A stretch of DNA of 15,098 nucleotides from Deltaproteobacteria bacterium (GTDB lineage Bacteria; SAR324; JACQKK01). The DNA is taken from contig JAOUPZ010000025.1 in NCBI GenBank assembly GCA_029879595.1, positions 1-15,098 on the forward strand. Reading direction: 5' to 3'. The notes beneath the pieces were generated by a model. The model saw nothing but the letters and a program-made list of their open reading frames with translations, searched no databases and was not told the DNA's origin. Shown piece by piece: positions 7,226 to 14,077 of the stretch; the first letter of the stretch is position 1; every line of letters begins with the position of its first letter. Made by a program: the position numbers and the translations under genes.

Positions 7226-8050
7226 TTATTTGCAGCGAGGGGAGTTGACGATGACGCTGATGCTCTCTATGCCGTACTGCCTGATCATCCAGCGGGTCCA
7301 GTCGGGCCGTCCGGTGAACAGATCCATCTTGCGGCCCTTGATGAGCCTGCCGGTGTCCTCGGCGCGAAAGCACCCGTTGAGCTTGCGGCCGTGGGGGCCG
7401 TGCAGTCCTCTCAGCCGGGGCAGATATACCGTGGTTCCCAGGGGGATCATCATCGGGTCCACGGCCACGGATAAAAAGGGCTTCAGGGGCAAGGGCTCGC
7501 CCTTGTGAATGGCTCCCCGGCCCCAGGGGAAGTCGTTGCGGTCCAGCACCTCATAGCAGATGCGGCTGCCCTGGAAACCGGGGCGGGCGCAGCTGCAGCG
7601 CTCATGGAAGTTGACCAGCCTGCCGTCGCGCAGCAGCCCCGTGCCTTCCAGCGAAAGTGAATCATGGAAGCTGCGGGTGGTGCGGGTGATGATGTTTTCG
7701 CAGGAGGGTTCATAGATGGGCCAGTTGGCCTGCTCTCCGTCCCGGGGGGCGTATTCCATGGCCACATGGTAGTAGGTGAGGCGGAATGTCCCCAGGTTCT
7801 GCTGGTTCTTTTGGGCGGGCTGACGGGCCGCCGTCCGGGTGGCCGAGGCGGGAGAACTCAGCAAGGCCAGCGCCAGCGCAACTGCCACCAGGCGTACTAT
7901 GCGCGGCAGGGCCCACAGGGTTGTCGCGCCTGTCGTGAAGCCCACGGACCCGGATTGATCCTGGTCTGTGGGTATGCCGGATTTAATGAGGGAATCACCC
8001 AGGTGCCCGTCCCTTGAGGGCGGGGATGTCATGCCGGAGCGGCCGTTCAT
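7226..8050 (-). CDS. Exported 3D-domain protein (MltA-like cell-wall fold)
   Basis: The C-terminal 3D domain (about residues 190-245) shows its three aspartates: Asp198 in SVAVDPMMIPLGTTVYLP, Asp232 in AEDTG, and Asp243 in KMDLFTG. This is the double-psi-barrel core shared with lytic transglycosylase MltA and resuscitation-type proteins that cleave peptidoglycan. A hydrophobic segment at about 51-65 ends in SSPASA, a good signal-peptidase I site near residue 70, so the protein is probably periplasmic. About 48 residues precede the signal hydrophobic core as annotated; that is long, and a start nearer residue 40 is possible. Six cysteines lie downstream (for example CSC, ICYE, NGCF and a near-terminal Cys), consistent with disulfides. 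It starts 19 bases after the M23 peptidase stop and is almost certainly cotranscribed with it, pointing to a joint cell-wall role. Confidence 0.85.
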   Translation of the reverse strand: MNGRSGMTSPPSRDGHLGDSLIKSGIPTDQDQSGSVGFTTGATTLWALPRIVRLVAVALALALLSSPASATRTAARQPAQKNQQNLGTFRLTYYHVAMEYAPRDGEQANWPIYEPSCENIITRTTRSFHDSLSLEGTGLLRDGRLVNFHERCSCARPGFQGSRICYEVLDRNDFPWGRGAIHKGEPLPLKPFLSVAVDPMMIPLGTTVYLPRLRGLHGPHGRKLNGCFRAEDTGRLIKGRKMDLFTGRPDWTRWMIRQYGIESISVIVNSPRCK

Positions 8051-8069
8051 CGTGCCCGGGATGCAGCGA

Positions 8070-8981
8070 TCAGTCTATGATCAGCTTGAGGGGGTTGATG
8101 GCCACGTCGTTGATCAGCACCTCGTAGTGCAGGTGCGGGCCGGTGCTGCGGCCAGTGGTGCCGACCATGCCGATGGTGTCGCCGCGCTTGACGCGCTGGC
8201 CTTCACGCACCAGGTTGACGTCGTTGTGACCGTAGCGGGTGATGACTCCATATCCGTGATCGAGAACCATCATGTTGCCCAGGCTGGGGTCAACCCCGGA
8301 GAAGGTCACGATGCCGTCTGCGGGAGCCGTGATGGGGGTGCTTTTCTGAGCTGCGATATCCAGGCCCGGATGCATCCGCTGCTGTCCGGTAAAGGGGTCG
8401 GTGCGCGGGCCGAAGGTTGAGGTAAGGAAGCCCTTGACCGGCCAGCGGTAGGGTGTGCGTTCGATGAGGTCCTTGCGGTCGCTCAGATGGGTCTTCAGGT
8501 TGTTGAAGCTCTCCTCCTGGTAACGGGCCACTTTCTCCAGCCGTACCAGATCCTTGTTGAGCAGTCCGATCAGGTCCAGATTGTTCAGTTCGGCTTCCTT
8601 GACCAGTTGGGTGTCGCTGGTTTCCACGGCGCCCCCGATGCCGTAAATGGAGGGCCGGGGCCGTTCCACCTCCAGGTCGGTGATCAGGCGCAGCTTGTAG
8701 TCAAGTTCGCGCAGCTGATCTATCTGGGATTTGAAGCCCTCCACCCGGTTTACAACTTTTTTGATGGCCACCTGCTGGCGCAGATAGTCTGTGCGGAGTT
8801 GTTCCAGTTCCGCCATCCGGGTATTCAGCCAGATAGTTCGCACTATGGAGTATCCGCCGAATACAGCGAAGGTCAGTACCAGAACGCTCAGGCCGATAAG
8901 CAGGGGGCGGGACAGTTTCAGGCGCACCACCCTGGACGTGCTGGGGGGGATTACAACAAATGTGAATCCTTTTTTAGTCAA
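8070..8981 (-). CDS. Membrane-anchored M23 (LytM-type) metallopeptidase
   Basis: This 303-residue protein has a short cytoplasmic N-terminus, one membrane helix (about residues 27-50), a coiled coil (about 55-100) and a C-terminal LytM domain (about 180-300). Zinc ligands are visible: His204 and Asp208 in HPGLD, and His285 of HLH; His283 and His252 (RYGHND) are the other catalytic-site histidines. With all of these present it should be an active peptidoglycan endopeptidase facing the periplasm, unlike degenerate EnvC/NlpD activators. The start is a TTG at 8979-8981, supported by AAAGGAG exactly eight bases upstream; an ATG at 8986-8988 sits too close to that RBS and ends after four codons (MGID). 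It is the first gene of the leftward block, with the 3D-domain gene 19 bases downstream. Confidence 0.95.
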   Translation of the reverse strand: MTKKGFTFVVIPPSTSRVVRLKLSRPLLIGLSVLVLTFAVFGGYSIVRTIWLNTRMAELEQLRTDYLRQQVAIKKVVNRVEGFKSQIDQLRELDYKLRLITDLEVERPRPSIYGIGGAVETSDTQLVKEAELNNLDLIGLLNKDLVRLEKVARYQEESFNNLKTHLSDRKDLIERTPYRWPVKGFLTSTFGPRTDPFTGQQRMHPGLDIAAQKSTPITAPADGIVTFSGVDPSLGNMMVLDHGYGVITRYGHNDVNLVREGQRVKRGDTIGMVGTTGRSTGPHLHYEVLINDVAINPLKLIID

Positions 8982-9025
8982 TTCCCATACTCCTTTGAAA
9001 AAAGCGTGGCTTCCTGCCTTTTTTC

Positions 9026-9094
9026 CGGCTCGTTTCTGGTGAGCCGCCGGGCTCGCCCGGAGAATGCTTTTTCCGTCCGGTGTTCCCGGGACGG
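9026..9094 (-). other. Three consecutive hairpins in the M23 gene leader
   Basis: CGGCTC (9026-9031) pairs with GAGCCG (9041-9046). Directly abutting is CCGGGC (9047-9052) with GCCCGG (9055-9060). Then CCGTCCGG (9073-9080) pairs with CCGGGACGG (9086-9094), one base bulged. In the leftward M23 transcript they form a structured leader that ends about 30 bases before the RBS. None is followed by a T-tract in that direction, so they do not look like terminators. Confidence 0.5.
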
Positions 9095-9122
9095 TCCTTG
9101 CTTCGGAGTGCTTTTTTCCAGT

Positions 9123-9146
9123 TCCTGAAAATTAATATGTTCAGGA
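9123..9146. promoter_or_regulatory. Inverted repeat TCCTGAA-N10-TTCAGGA upstream of the M23 gene
   Basis: Two perfect seven-base arms flank an AT-only-but-one ten-base centre (AATTAATATG) that contains a plausible leftward -10 (CATATT or TATTAA). The 24-base symmetry is typical of a dimeric repressor site over a promoter. It lies 140-165 bases upstream of the M23 start codon. The regulator is unknown. Confidence 0.4.
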
Positions 9147-9360
9147 CATCCGTAAATCTTCCGGTTTAAATCTCTGGGCCTGGGTTGTTTGTCTTCCCGA
9201 AAAATCTCTTTTACAAAAACGCCAGCCCTTTCAATCAGTTCCGCTTATAAATAACTCAACGACCACTGAACCGCCTGGTAAATGAAGCTGCTTTTTTGCA
9301 GGCAGTGACCGCCCTCCGTTGTCTCCTTGTTTCAGGCGGTTTTTCTCCACCTTTACCGCT

Positions 9361-9381
9361 ATCATATCAGACGGATATGAT
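9361..9381. promoter_or_regulatory. Perfect 8-base inverted repeat (ATCATATC / GATATGAT, 5-base spacer)
   Basis: The arms at 9361-9368 and 9374-9381 are exactly complementary around AGACG. Each arm carries a TATGAT-like -10 on one strand. It is isolated in the 805-base gap, with no adjacent start codon of a real gene, so it may be an orphan operator or part of a decayed promoter. Confidence 0.4.
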
Positions 9382-9786
9382 CATTACAACCGTCCAGGGC
9401 CGGAACCATCTACCGGTAGGCCATTCAATCACCCTGCCATACTGGCCGGTTTCCAGCGGGCCTGTATATCAGCGATATTAGTGCGGACACGGCACGTTCC
9501 AACTGCTTCTGAAAACCCTTGTTCCGCACTTGCCAATAGCCGCCCTTACGGCACAAACCCTGCTTCCGGGCTTTAACCGCGCTAAACAGCGATTGCATCC
9601 TGATAATTAGCACAAAAAAAAATGTTTTGCCAAGCAGATTCAGCGCCAGGGTGGTTTTTTTTTCAACCATGGCGCCACCGGCAGACGGTTTGAATTTCCG
9701 GCCCTCAGCTGGCAGATAGCCACCTGCTGTCAAGCCGCTGCTTCCGGCCGCTGCTTCCGGCCGCGGCGCAGGTCTTATTCCCGGCG

Positions 9787-10962
9787 TCAAAAGGCGCTGA
9801 CCCCCGTTAGCCCCCGGCCGATGATCAGCTCGTGGATCTCATTCGTGCCTTCGTAGGTGTACACGCTTTCCAGGTTGAGCATGTGGCGGACGGGTGCATA
9901 TTCCAGCGATATTCCGTTGGCCCCCAGAATGGAGCGGGCCGTGCGGGCTATTGTCAGGGCCTGGGCCACGCTGTTTTTCTTGGCCATGCTCACCTGAATG
10001 GGCGAGAGCCGCCCCTTGTCCTTGAGGCGGGAGAAATGCAGGTTGGTGAGGCTGGCCTTGGTGATCTCGATGGCCATATCCGCCAGCTGCTTCTGGATGA
10101 GCTGCTTTCCGGCGATGGGCATGCCGAACTGCATGCGCGAGGTGCTGTATTCCAGGGCTGCATCGAAGCAGGCCCGGGCCGCACCCATGGCACCCCAGGC
10201 GATACCCATGCGGGCTTGGTTGAGGCAGGCCAGCGGGCTCCCCAGTCCTCCTGATCCGGGCAGGATGTTTTCCGCCGGGACGAAGCAGTCGGTCAGGTTG
10301 ATCTCACCGGTGTGGGAGGCCCGCATGGACATCTTGTTTTTAATGGGCGGCGTGCCGAGTCCCTCCATGCCGCGCTCCAGGATGAACCCCCGGATGTGCT
10401 CCTGCCCGGGGCCGTCCAGTTTGGCCCAGACTACCAGCACATCGGCGATGGGGGCGTTGGTGATCCAGGTCTTGTTTCCGTTGAGTATGAAGCCGCCGCT
10501 GGTGGATTTGGCGGTGGTCCGCATCCCGCCAGGGTCCGATCCGAAATCCGGCTCGGTCAGACCGAAGCAGCCCACGGCCTTTCCTGCGGCCATGGGGGGC
10601 AGCCAGCGTTCCTTCTGCTCCGGGCTGCCAAACCGGTGAATGGCGTACATGGCCAGCGACCCCTGAACGGAAACAAGGCTTCTCAGGCCGCTGTCGCCAT
10701 ACTCAAGCTCCTGGAGCACCAGCCCGTAGGTTACAGACCCCACTCCCGCGCAGCCGTATCCCTCCAGGCTCGCCCCCAGCCAGCCCAGTGCTCCCAGCCG
10801 GGGTATTATTTCCGTGGGAAAGGTGGCGTTTTCAAAATGTCCGGCGATGTCCGGCAGGAACTCTTCGCGGATAAACCTGCGGGCGCTGTCTCGGGCGAGT
10901 TTTTCCTCATCGCTCAACAGGGTGTCCAGGGCGGTGAGTGAATCCAGTGAAATCGTGTCCAT
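9787..10962 (-). CDS. Glutaryl-CoA dehydrogenase family acyl-CoA dehydrogenase
   Basis: A flavin acyl-CoA dehydrogenase, closest in motif pattern to glutaryl-CoA dehydrogenase of lysine, tryptophan and benzoate-type degradation. Numbering from the upstream ATG at 11005-11007: DSGLRSLVSVQGSLAM holds Arg109, equivalent to the substrate-carboxylate arginine; CFGLTEPDFGSDPGGM and KTWITNAP are the FAD-domain signatures; RMQFGMPIAGKQLIQKQLADM follows; and TYEGTNEIHELIIGRGLTGVSAF carries the catalytic base Glu386. I prefer the internal ATG at 10960-10962 (391 residues), because homology starts nearby and AGG stands nine bases upstream; the longer form adds 15 residues. The residue before the catalytic Glu is Tyr, as in decarboxylating enzymes. 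It is divergent from greA, with no electron-transfer flavoprotein or decarboxylase genes in view, so the pathway context is not shown. Narrow substrate assignment is probable, not certain. Confidence 0.88.
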   Translation of the reverse strand: MDTISLDSLTALDTLLSDEEKLARDSARRFIREEFLPDIAGHFENATFPTEIIPRLGALGWLGASLEGYGCAGVGSVTYGLVLQELEYGDSGLRSLVSVQGSLAMYAIHRFGSPEQKERWLPPMAAGKAVGCFGLTEPDFGSDPGGMRTTAKSTSGGFILNGNKTWITNAPIADVLVVWAKLDGPGQEHIRGFILERGMEGLGTPPIKNKMSMRASHTGEINLTDCFVPAENILPGSGGLGSPLACLNQARMGIAWGAMGAARACFDAALEYSTSRMQFGMPIAGKQLIQKQLADMAIEITKASLTNLHFSRLKDKGRLSPIQVSMAKKNSVAQALTIARTARSILGANGISLEYAPVRHMLNLESVYTYEGTNEIHELIIGRGLTGVSAF

Positions 10963-11018
10963 AAAAAAATGCCTGGCTTGATAATCGGTGGGGGTTGAAC
11001 TTATCATTTTCGAGAAGA

Positions 11019-11045
11019 TTGAAAAATCCTAGTGTATGGTACAAT
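11019..11045 (+). promoter_or_regulatory. Possible sigma70 promoter for greA
   Basis: TTGAAA (11019-11024) and TACAAT (11040-11045) are good hexamers, but the spacer is only 15 bases. The TATGGTACAAT context offers an alternative -10. If used, the greA leader would be about 115 bases. It lies immediately upstream of the divergent dehydrogenase start. Confidence 0.4.
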
Positions 11046-11164
11046 ACCAGTCAACGGGAATCACGGGCCGAGGATTTATTCTCTGGCAGGTTTCACAACT
11101 GGAAAACGGCGGGCCTGGGGGCATACCTGGTCCGGGAGACACAACTGAACGCGGCGGATTTATC

Positions 11165-11647
11165 ATGAGCGAGAGCATACCTATCACCAGGAAGGGTTTT
11201 GAGGCGATAAAGGAGGAGCTGCAACGGCTTTTAACCAGGGATCGCCCGGAGATTCAAAAAGCCATCGCAGAAGCCCGCGAACACGGCGATCTGCGTGAGA
11301 ACGCGGAGTATCACGCCGCCAAGGAGCGCCAGGGGTTCATAGAGGGCCGCATACAGGAGATCAACGCCAAGATGCCTTTGTTCCAGGTGGTTGATCCCGG
11401 AGCAAACAACAACAACACCAACAAGGTCGTGTTCGGGGCCAGGGTTACCCTGGAGAACCTGGAAACCGAGGAGGAACTGGTCTATCAGATCGTGGGCCAG
11501 GATGAGGCGGACATCAAGAACCAGCGCATTTCTTTGCAGTCCCCCATCGCCAGGGCGCTTATCGGCAAATTCGTGGGCGATGTGGTCCAGGTCATCGTTC
11601 CCAAGGGACAGGTTGAGGTCGAGATCAAGGAGGTCAGCTATCTCTGA
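11165..11647 (+). CDS. greA: Transcription elongation factor GreA
   Basis: GreA enters the RNA polymerase secondary channel and stimulates cleavage of backtracked transcripts. The 160-residue length fits the family (about 158). The N-terminal coiled coil (about residues 10-75) carries the tip motif HGDLRENAEYHAAKERQ with acidic residues Asp42 and Glu45. The C-terminal FKBP-like domain shows VVFGARVTLENLETEEE, YQIVGQDEADIKNQRISLQSPIARALIGKFVGD and a final IKEVSYL. The open frame continues upstream to 11036, but the ATG at 11165 matches the family N-terminus (PITRKGFEAIKEEL); the ribosome site before it is weak. A run of four asparagines with two more (NNNNTN, about residue 81) at the domain junction is slightly unusual. 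It appears monocistronic. Confidence 0.97.
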   Translation: MSESIPITRKGFEAIKEELQRLLTRDRPEIQKAIAEAREHGDLRENAEYHAAKERQGFIEGRIQEINAKMPLFQVVDPGANNNNTNKVVFGARVTLENLETEEELVYQIVGQDEADIKNQRISLQSPIARALIGKFVGDVVQVIVPKGQVEVEIKEVSYL

Positions 11648-11674
11648 GAAAGATATCTGAATAAAGGCTGGGTC

Positions 11675-11706
11675 GCAGGAAATTTGCCGGTACGGGGCAT
11701 TCCTGC
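11675..11706 (+). terminator. Hairpin after greA
   Basis: GCAGGAA (11675-11681) is exactly complementary to TTCCTGC (11700-11706) across an 18-base loop, 28 bases after the greA stop. There is no following T-tract, so it is at best a weak or factor-assisted terminator. Confidence 0.3.
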
Positions 11707-11771
11707 TGGCTGCGGGCGCCTTTCGGGCGGAAAAACAGACATCAAAATTTCATTTCAATCATGATTTTCCG

Positions 11772-11800
11772 TTGACGAATCAACAAAAAAATCAGATAAT
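11772..11800 (+). promoter_or_regulatory. Well-formed sigma70 promoter before the candidate RNA and RNase D-like gene
   Basis: TTGACG (11772-11777) and GATAAT (11795-11800) are each one base from consensus with the optimal 17-base spacer, in an A-rich setting. Transcription would start near 11807, more than 230 bases before the next start codon, leaving room for a long leader or a free-standing RNA. Confidence 0.75.
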
Positions 11801-11806
11801 CACGTT

Positions 11807-12006
11807 TAAAAAAAAGTGGTCCCCGCAAGTAAGGGCACCAGAAGCGGAAACTTGGTTATAAAGTGGGCGTGACAGCCTGGGCTTCCGGGAAGGTTTCCCG
11901 GGAAAAAGCAGATGTTCAGGAGCAGCCCAGGCAGCACGGACGGCTGAATCCCGTCGGCAGATCGAAACATTGATCATGAAACCGCCGGGACTTCCGCAAG
12001 CCGTCA
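11807..12006 (+). ncRNA. Candidate structured RNA or long structured leader (6S-like rod, unproven)
   Basis: The stretch downstream of the promoter folds by hand into a long, interrupted rod. Base stem: GCGGAA and CUUGG (11844-11855) with CCGGG and UUCCGC (11985-11997). Upper stem: CGTG (11868-11871) with CACG (11935-11938), then GCCTGGGCT (11875-11883) with AGCCCAGGC (11924-11932). Apical hairpin: CCGGGAA (11885-11891) with TTCCCGG (11895-11901). The large central bubble holds a side hairpin GACGG/CCGTC (11939-11955) on its 3' strand, and a 5' hairpin occupies 11818-11839. Closing stem, big central bubble and apical stem are the general plan of 6S RNA, but I cannot match conserved 6S sequence. 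There is no T-tract terminator at the 3' end, so it may instead be the leader of the RNase D-like gene 33 bases later. Confidence 0.45.
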
Positions 12007-12038
12007 AATTTGTTCTGTAACTTCAGGAGAATTCACTG

Positions 12039-12701
12039 GTGCTTCAAAAATACTCTATTGTGCCGGATATTCCGGATGATTTGCTAAAGGTCTACCTGGA
12101 GCAATCCGAGATAGCGGTTGACACGGAACTTCAGGGGTTGCAGTTGCGGCGCGACAACATATGCCTGGTGCAGATCTGCGACCGGAACCAGCAGGTGTGC
12201 CTGATCAAGCCCAAAGCCCCTAATGCCCCTCCGAACCTGAAGAAGCTGCTGGAATCCCCCAAGGTGCTCAAGGTGTTTCACTATGCCCTTTCGGATGTGG
12301 CCTTCATGAAGACCAGCCTGGGGATAACGGTGTCTCCCTTCAACTGTACCAAGGTCATGAGCAAGCTGGCCCGGACATACACCGAGATGCACAGCCTGAA
12401 ACACCTTGTTTATGAACTCGTGGGAGTGGAGCTTGATAAAACCAGCCAGACCACCAACTGGAACAAGGACGACCTTTCCGCTGATCAGTTGAGATACGCT
12501 GCAAATGACGTTATCTACCTGCTCGATGTATACGACGGGCTGAAGGAAATGTTGGAGCAGCGGGAAGAACTGCCGGGCGGAATTACAGCGGTTGAACTGA
12601 ACAAACAGTGCCAGCAGGCCCTGCTGGCCAAGATACACCTGACCGTAGCGGGATACGGTTCCAGGGACAGCGGTTGGGAAACCAACGTGTTCAGTCATTG
12701 A
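12039..12701 (+). CDS. RNase D-like 3'-5' exonuclease (DEDDy, no HRDC domain)
   Basis: A 220-residue single-domain exonuclease of the DEDDy superfamily. Exo I is VDTELQGL (Asp28, Glu30), Exo II is FHYALSDVAFM (Asp86) and Exo III is YAANDVIYLLDVY (Tyr153, Asp157), so all metal ligands are present. SLKHLVYELVGVELDKTSQTTNW matches RNase D-type proteins that trim tRNA and other structured RNA 3' ends. True RNase D is about 375 residues with HRDC domains; these are absent, so I call it RNase D-like and give no symbol. The start is a GTG at 12039-12041 with AGGAGA eight bases upstream. The promoter at 11772-11800 and the structured stretch at 11807-12006 lie directly upstream, raising the possibility of self-regulation through its leader. 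Confidence 0.9.
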   Translation: MLQKYSIVPDIPDDLLKVYLEQSEIAVDTELQGLQLRRDNICLVQICDRNQQVCLIKPKAPNAPPNLKKLLESPKVLKVFHYALSDVAFMKTSLGITVSPFNCTKVMSKLARTYTEMHSLKHLVYELVGVELDKTSQTTNWNKDDLSADQLRYAANDVIYLLDVYDGLKEMLEQREELPGGITAVELNKQCQQALLAKIHLTVAGYGSRDSGWETNVFSH

Positions 12702-12734
12702 GCCCCACGGCTGACTTGCCCGATACAGGCGGGG

Positions 12735-12749
12735 GCGGCCCTGGGCCGC
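12735..12749 (+). terminator. Strong short hairpin after the RNase D-like gene
   Basis: GCGGCC (12735-12740) and GGCCGC (12744-12749) pair around CTG, 34 bases after the stop. The following TGCCGCTTTC is only weakly T-rich, so termination is plausible but not certain. Confidence 0.35.
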
Positions 12750-12875
12750 TGCCGCTTTCAATGCCGGCCCCCGACGGAAGCCTTTGCCAGGCCGCGAGAG
12801 TCCTTCAGCGAACAAAATCCCCTGAAGAATCCGCAATAGGAGCTGATGAACGGCAACGCTGTTGTCGCTTGCTTT

Positions 12876-12903
12876 TTGTTGAATAAAGCCTGTTGAATAT
12901 AAT
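12876..12903 (+). promoter_or_regulatory. Promoter for asd with perfect TATAAT
   Basis: TTGTTG (12876-12881), a 16-base spacer, and consensus TATAAT (12898-12903). Transcription would begin near 12910, giving an asd leader of about 160 bases. That leader contains a hairpin around GAGG-CTG-CCTC (about 13022-13042), but I recognise no known riboswitch in it. The rest of the gap 12702-13073 shows no gene. Confidence 0.6.
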
Positions 12904-13073
12904 ATCAGGTCATTCCAAACCGGCTTTGCCTCCCGCACCGATGAAGCCCCGGAACACACCGGAACCATCGCGGGGGGGGCGGAGAGGAAAGACCCTGGGA
13001 ACTCCCGTGGGGAGCGCAGCGCAGATGAGGCTGCCTCTTGCGGGCTAATAAACCGGACACCATAGAGGACGTA

Positions 13074-14072
13074 ATGAGTACTGGGTATCATGTGGCGATC
13101 GTCGGAGCCACCGGAGCAGTCGGCCAGGAGTTTATCAAGGTTTTGCAACAGAGGCGCTTTCCTGTGAAGAAGCTGACGCTGCTGGCGTCAAGCCGCAGTG
13201 TTGGCAAGAAAATGGAATATGCCGGGGAGACCCTGGAGGTAAAGGAACTGCGTGAGGATTCCTTCGAGGGGGTGGATATCGCTCTGTTCAGCGCCGGTGG
13301 CAGCCGTTCAAAGCAGTTTGCCCCGGCCGCCGTCAAGTCGGGTGCAGTGGTGGTGGACAATTCCAGCGCGTTCCGCATGGACCCGGAGGTCCCGCTGGTC
13401 ATTCCCGAGATAAACCCCGAGGCCGTCAAGGAGCACAAGGGAATAATCGCGGTGCCGAACTGCTCCACCATTGCCATGCTGGTGCCCCTGTACCCGCTGC
13501 ACAAGGCGTTCGGGGTGAAGCGCGTCCATGCGTCCACCTACCAGGCCTCCAGCGGCGCAGGAGCAGCCGCCATGGAGGAGCTGCTTGAGGGCACCAGGGC
13601 CTACCTTGAGGGGCGCGAGTTCACTCCCAAGGTGCTGCCCTATCCATATGCCTTCAACCTGTTTCCGCACAACAGCGCCCTGGATGATGACGGGTACTGT
13701 GAGGAGGAGGTGAAGATGATCCGCGAGACCCACAAGATCCTGCGGGACGACCGGATCAGGGTGAACGCAACCTGCGTGCGGGTGCCCGTGCTAAGGGCCC
13801 ATTCGGAGGCCCTCAACATCGAGTTTTCGCGGGATGTTTCCCCCAGCCAGGCCTACGAGGTGCTGGCGAGCGCCCCCGGAGTGGAGATACACGAGGATTG
13901 GAGCAAAAACCGCTTCGCCACTCCCATGGATGCCACCGGCAAGGACCCGGTGCTGGTGGGGCGCATCCGCCGCGACAAGTCAAACGACAACTCGCTCGAC
14001 CTGTGGCTGGTTTCCGACCAGCTGCTCAAGGGTGCGGCCCTGAACGCCGTTCAGATTGCCGAGTTGCTGTGA
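13074..14072 (+). CDS. asd: Aspartate-semialdehyde dehydrogenase
   Basis: Asd reduces aspartyl phosphate to aspartate semialdehyde with NADPH, the branch point to lysine/diaminopimelate, threonine and methionine. At 332 residues it is the shorter bacterial type. Visible are the NADP-binding GATGAVGQEF (residues 11-20), the SAGG loop (73-76), phosphate-binding NSSAFRMD (Arg101), the catalytic VPNCSTIAM with Cys130, TYQASSGAG (about 155-163), and the acid-base RVPVLRAHSEA with His243. The open frame extends to 13038, but the ATG at 13074 is preceded by AGAGGA at correct spacing and matches the family N-terminus. It is flanked by its own promoter (12876-12903) and by a long hairpin 5 bases after the stop, so it is probably monocistronic. 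Confidence 0.97.
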   Translation: MSTGYHVAIVGATGAVGQEFIKVLQQRRFPVKKLTLLASSRSVGKKMEYAGETLEVKELREDSFEGVDIALFSAGGSRSKQFAPAAVKSGAVVVDNSSAFRMDPEVPLVIPEINPEAVKEHKGIIAVPNCSTIAMLVPLYPLHKAFGVKRVHASTYQASSGAGAAAMEELLEGTRAYLEGREFTPKVLPYPYAFNLFPHNSALDDDGYCEEEVKMIRETHKILRDDRIRVNATCVRVPVLRAHSEALNIEFSRDVSPSQAYEVLASAPGVEIHEDWSKNRFATPMDATGKDPVLVGRIRRDKSNDNSLDLWLVSDQLLKGAALNAVQIAELL

Positions 14073-14077
14073 GTTTC

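Larger units (their letters stand above)
8982..9786. other. 805-base gap with no convincing gene, rich in inverted repeats
   Basis: It lies between the glutaryl-CoA dehydrogenase stop and the M23 start. Short ORFs occur (9425-9790 on -, 9296-9481 and 9319-9576 on +), but none has a good RBS, family motif or codon use like its neighbours. It contains the M23 leader hairpins (9026-9094), inverted repeats at 9123-9146 and 9361-9381, and ACCGCCTG (9270-9277) matching CAGGCGGT (9333-9340, followed by TTTTT) at long range. AGTGCGGA (9480-9487) pairs with TCCGCACT (9523-9530). A 13-base repeat GCCGCTGCTTCCG stands twice at 9734-9759. It is lower in GC than the flanking genes and could be a decayed gene or hold a small RNA. 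Confidence 0.6.

Noticed and set aside
9480..9530. Possible tRNA from AGTGCGGA/TCCGCACT pairing
   Set aside because: The span is only 51 bases and lacks T-loop and anticodon-arm features; it is just a hairpin.
9425..9790. 121-codon leftward ORF after the dehydrogenase
   Set aside because: It starts inside the dehydrogenase stop region, has poor codon use (runs of AAA/TTT, rare AGG/ATA/CTA) and no recognisable motif. A decayed gene remains possible but cannot be shown.
12084..13148. 354-codon open frame on the - strand
   Set aside because: It runs across the RNase D-like gene, the gap and the start of asd on the opposite strand; the two sense genes have full motif sets and the antisense product has none.
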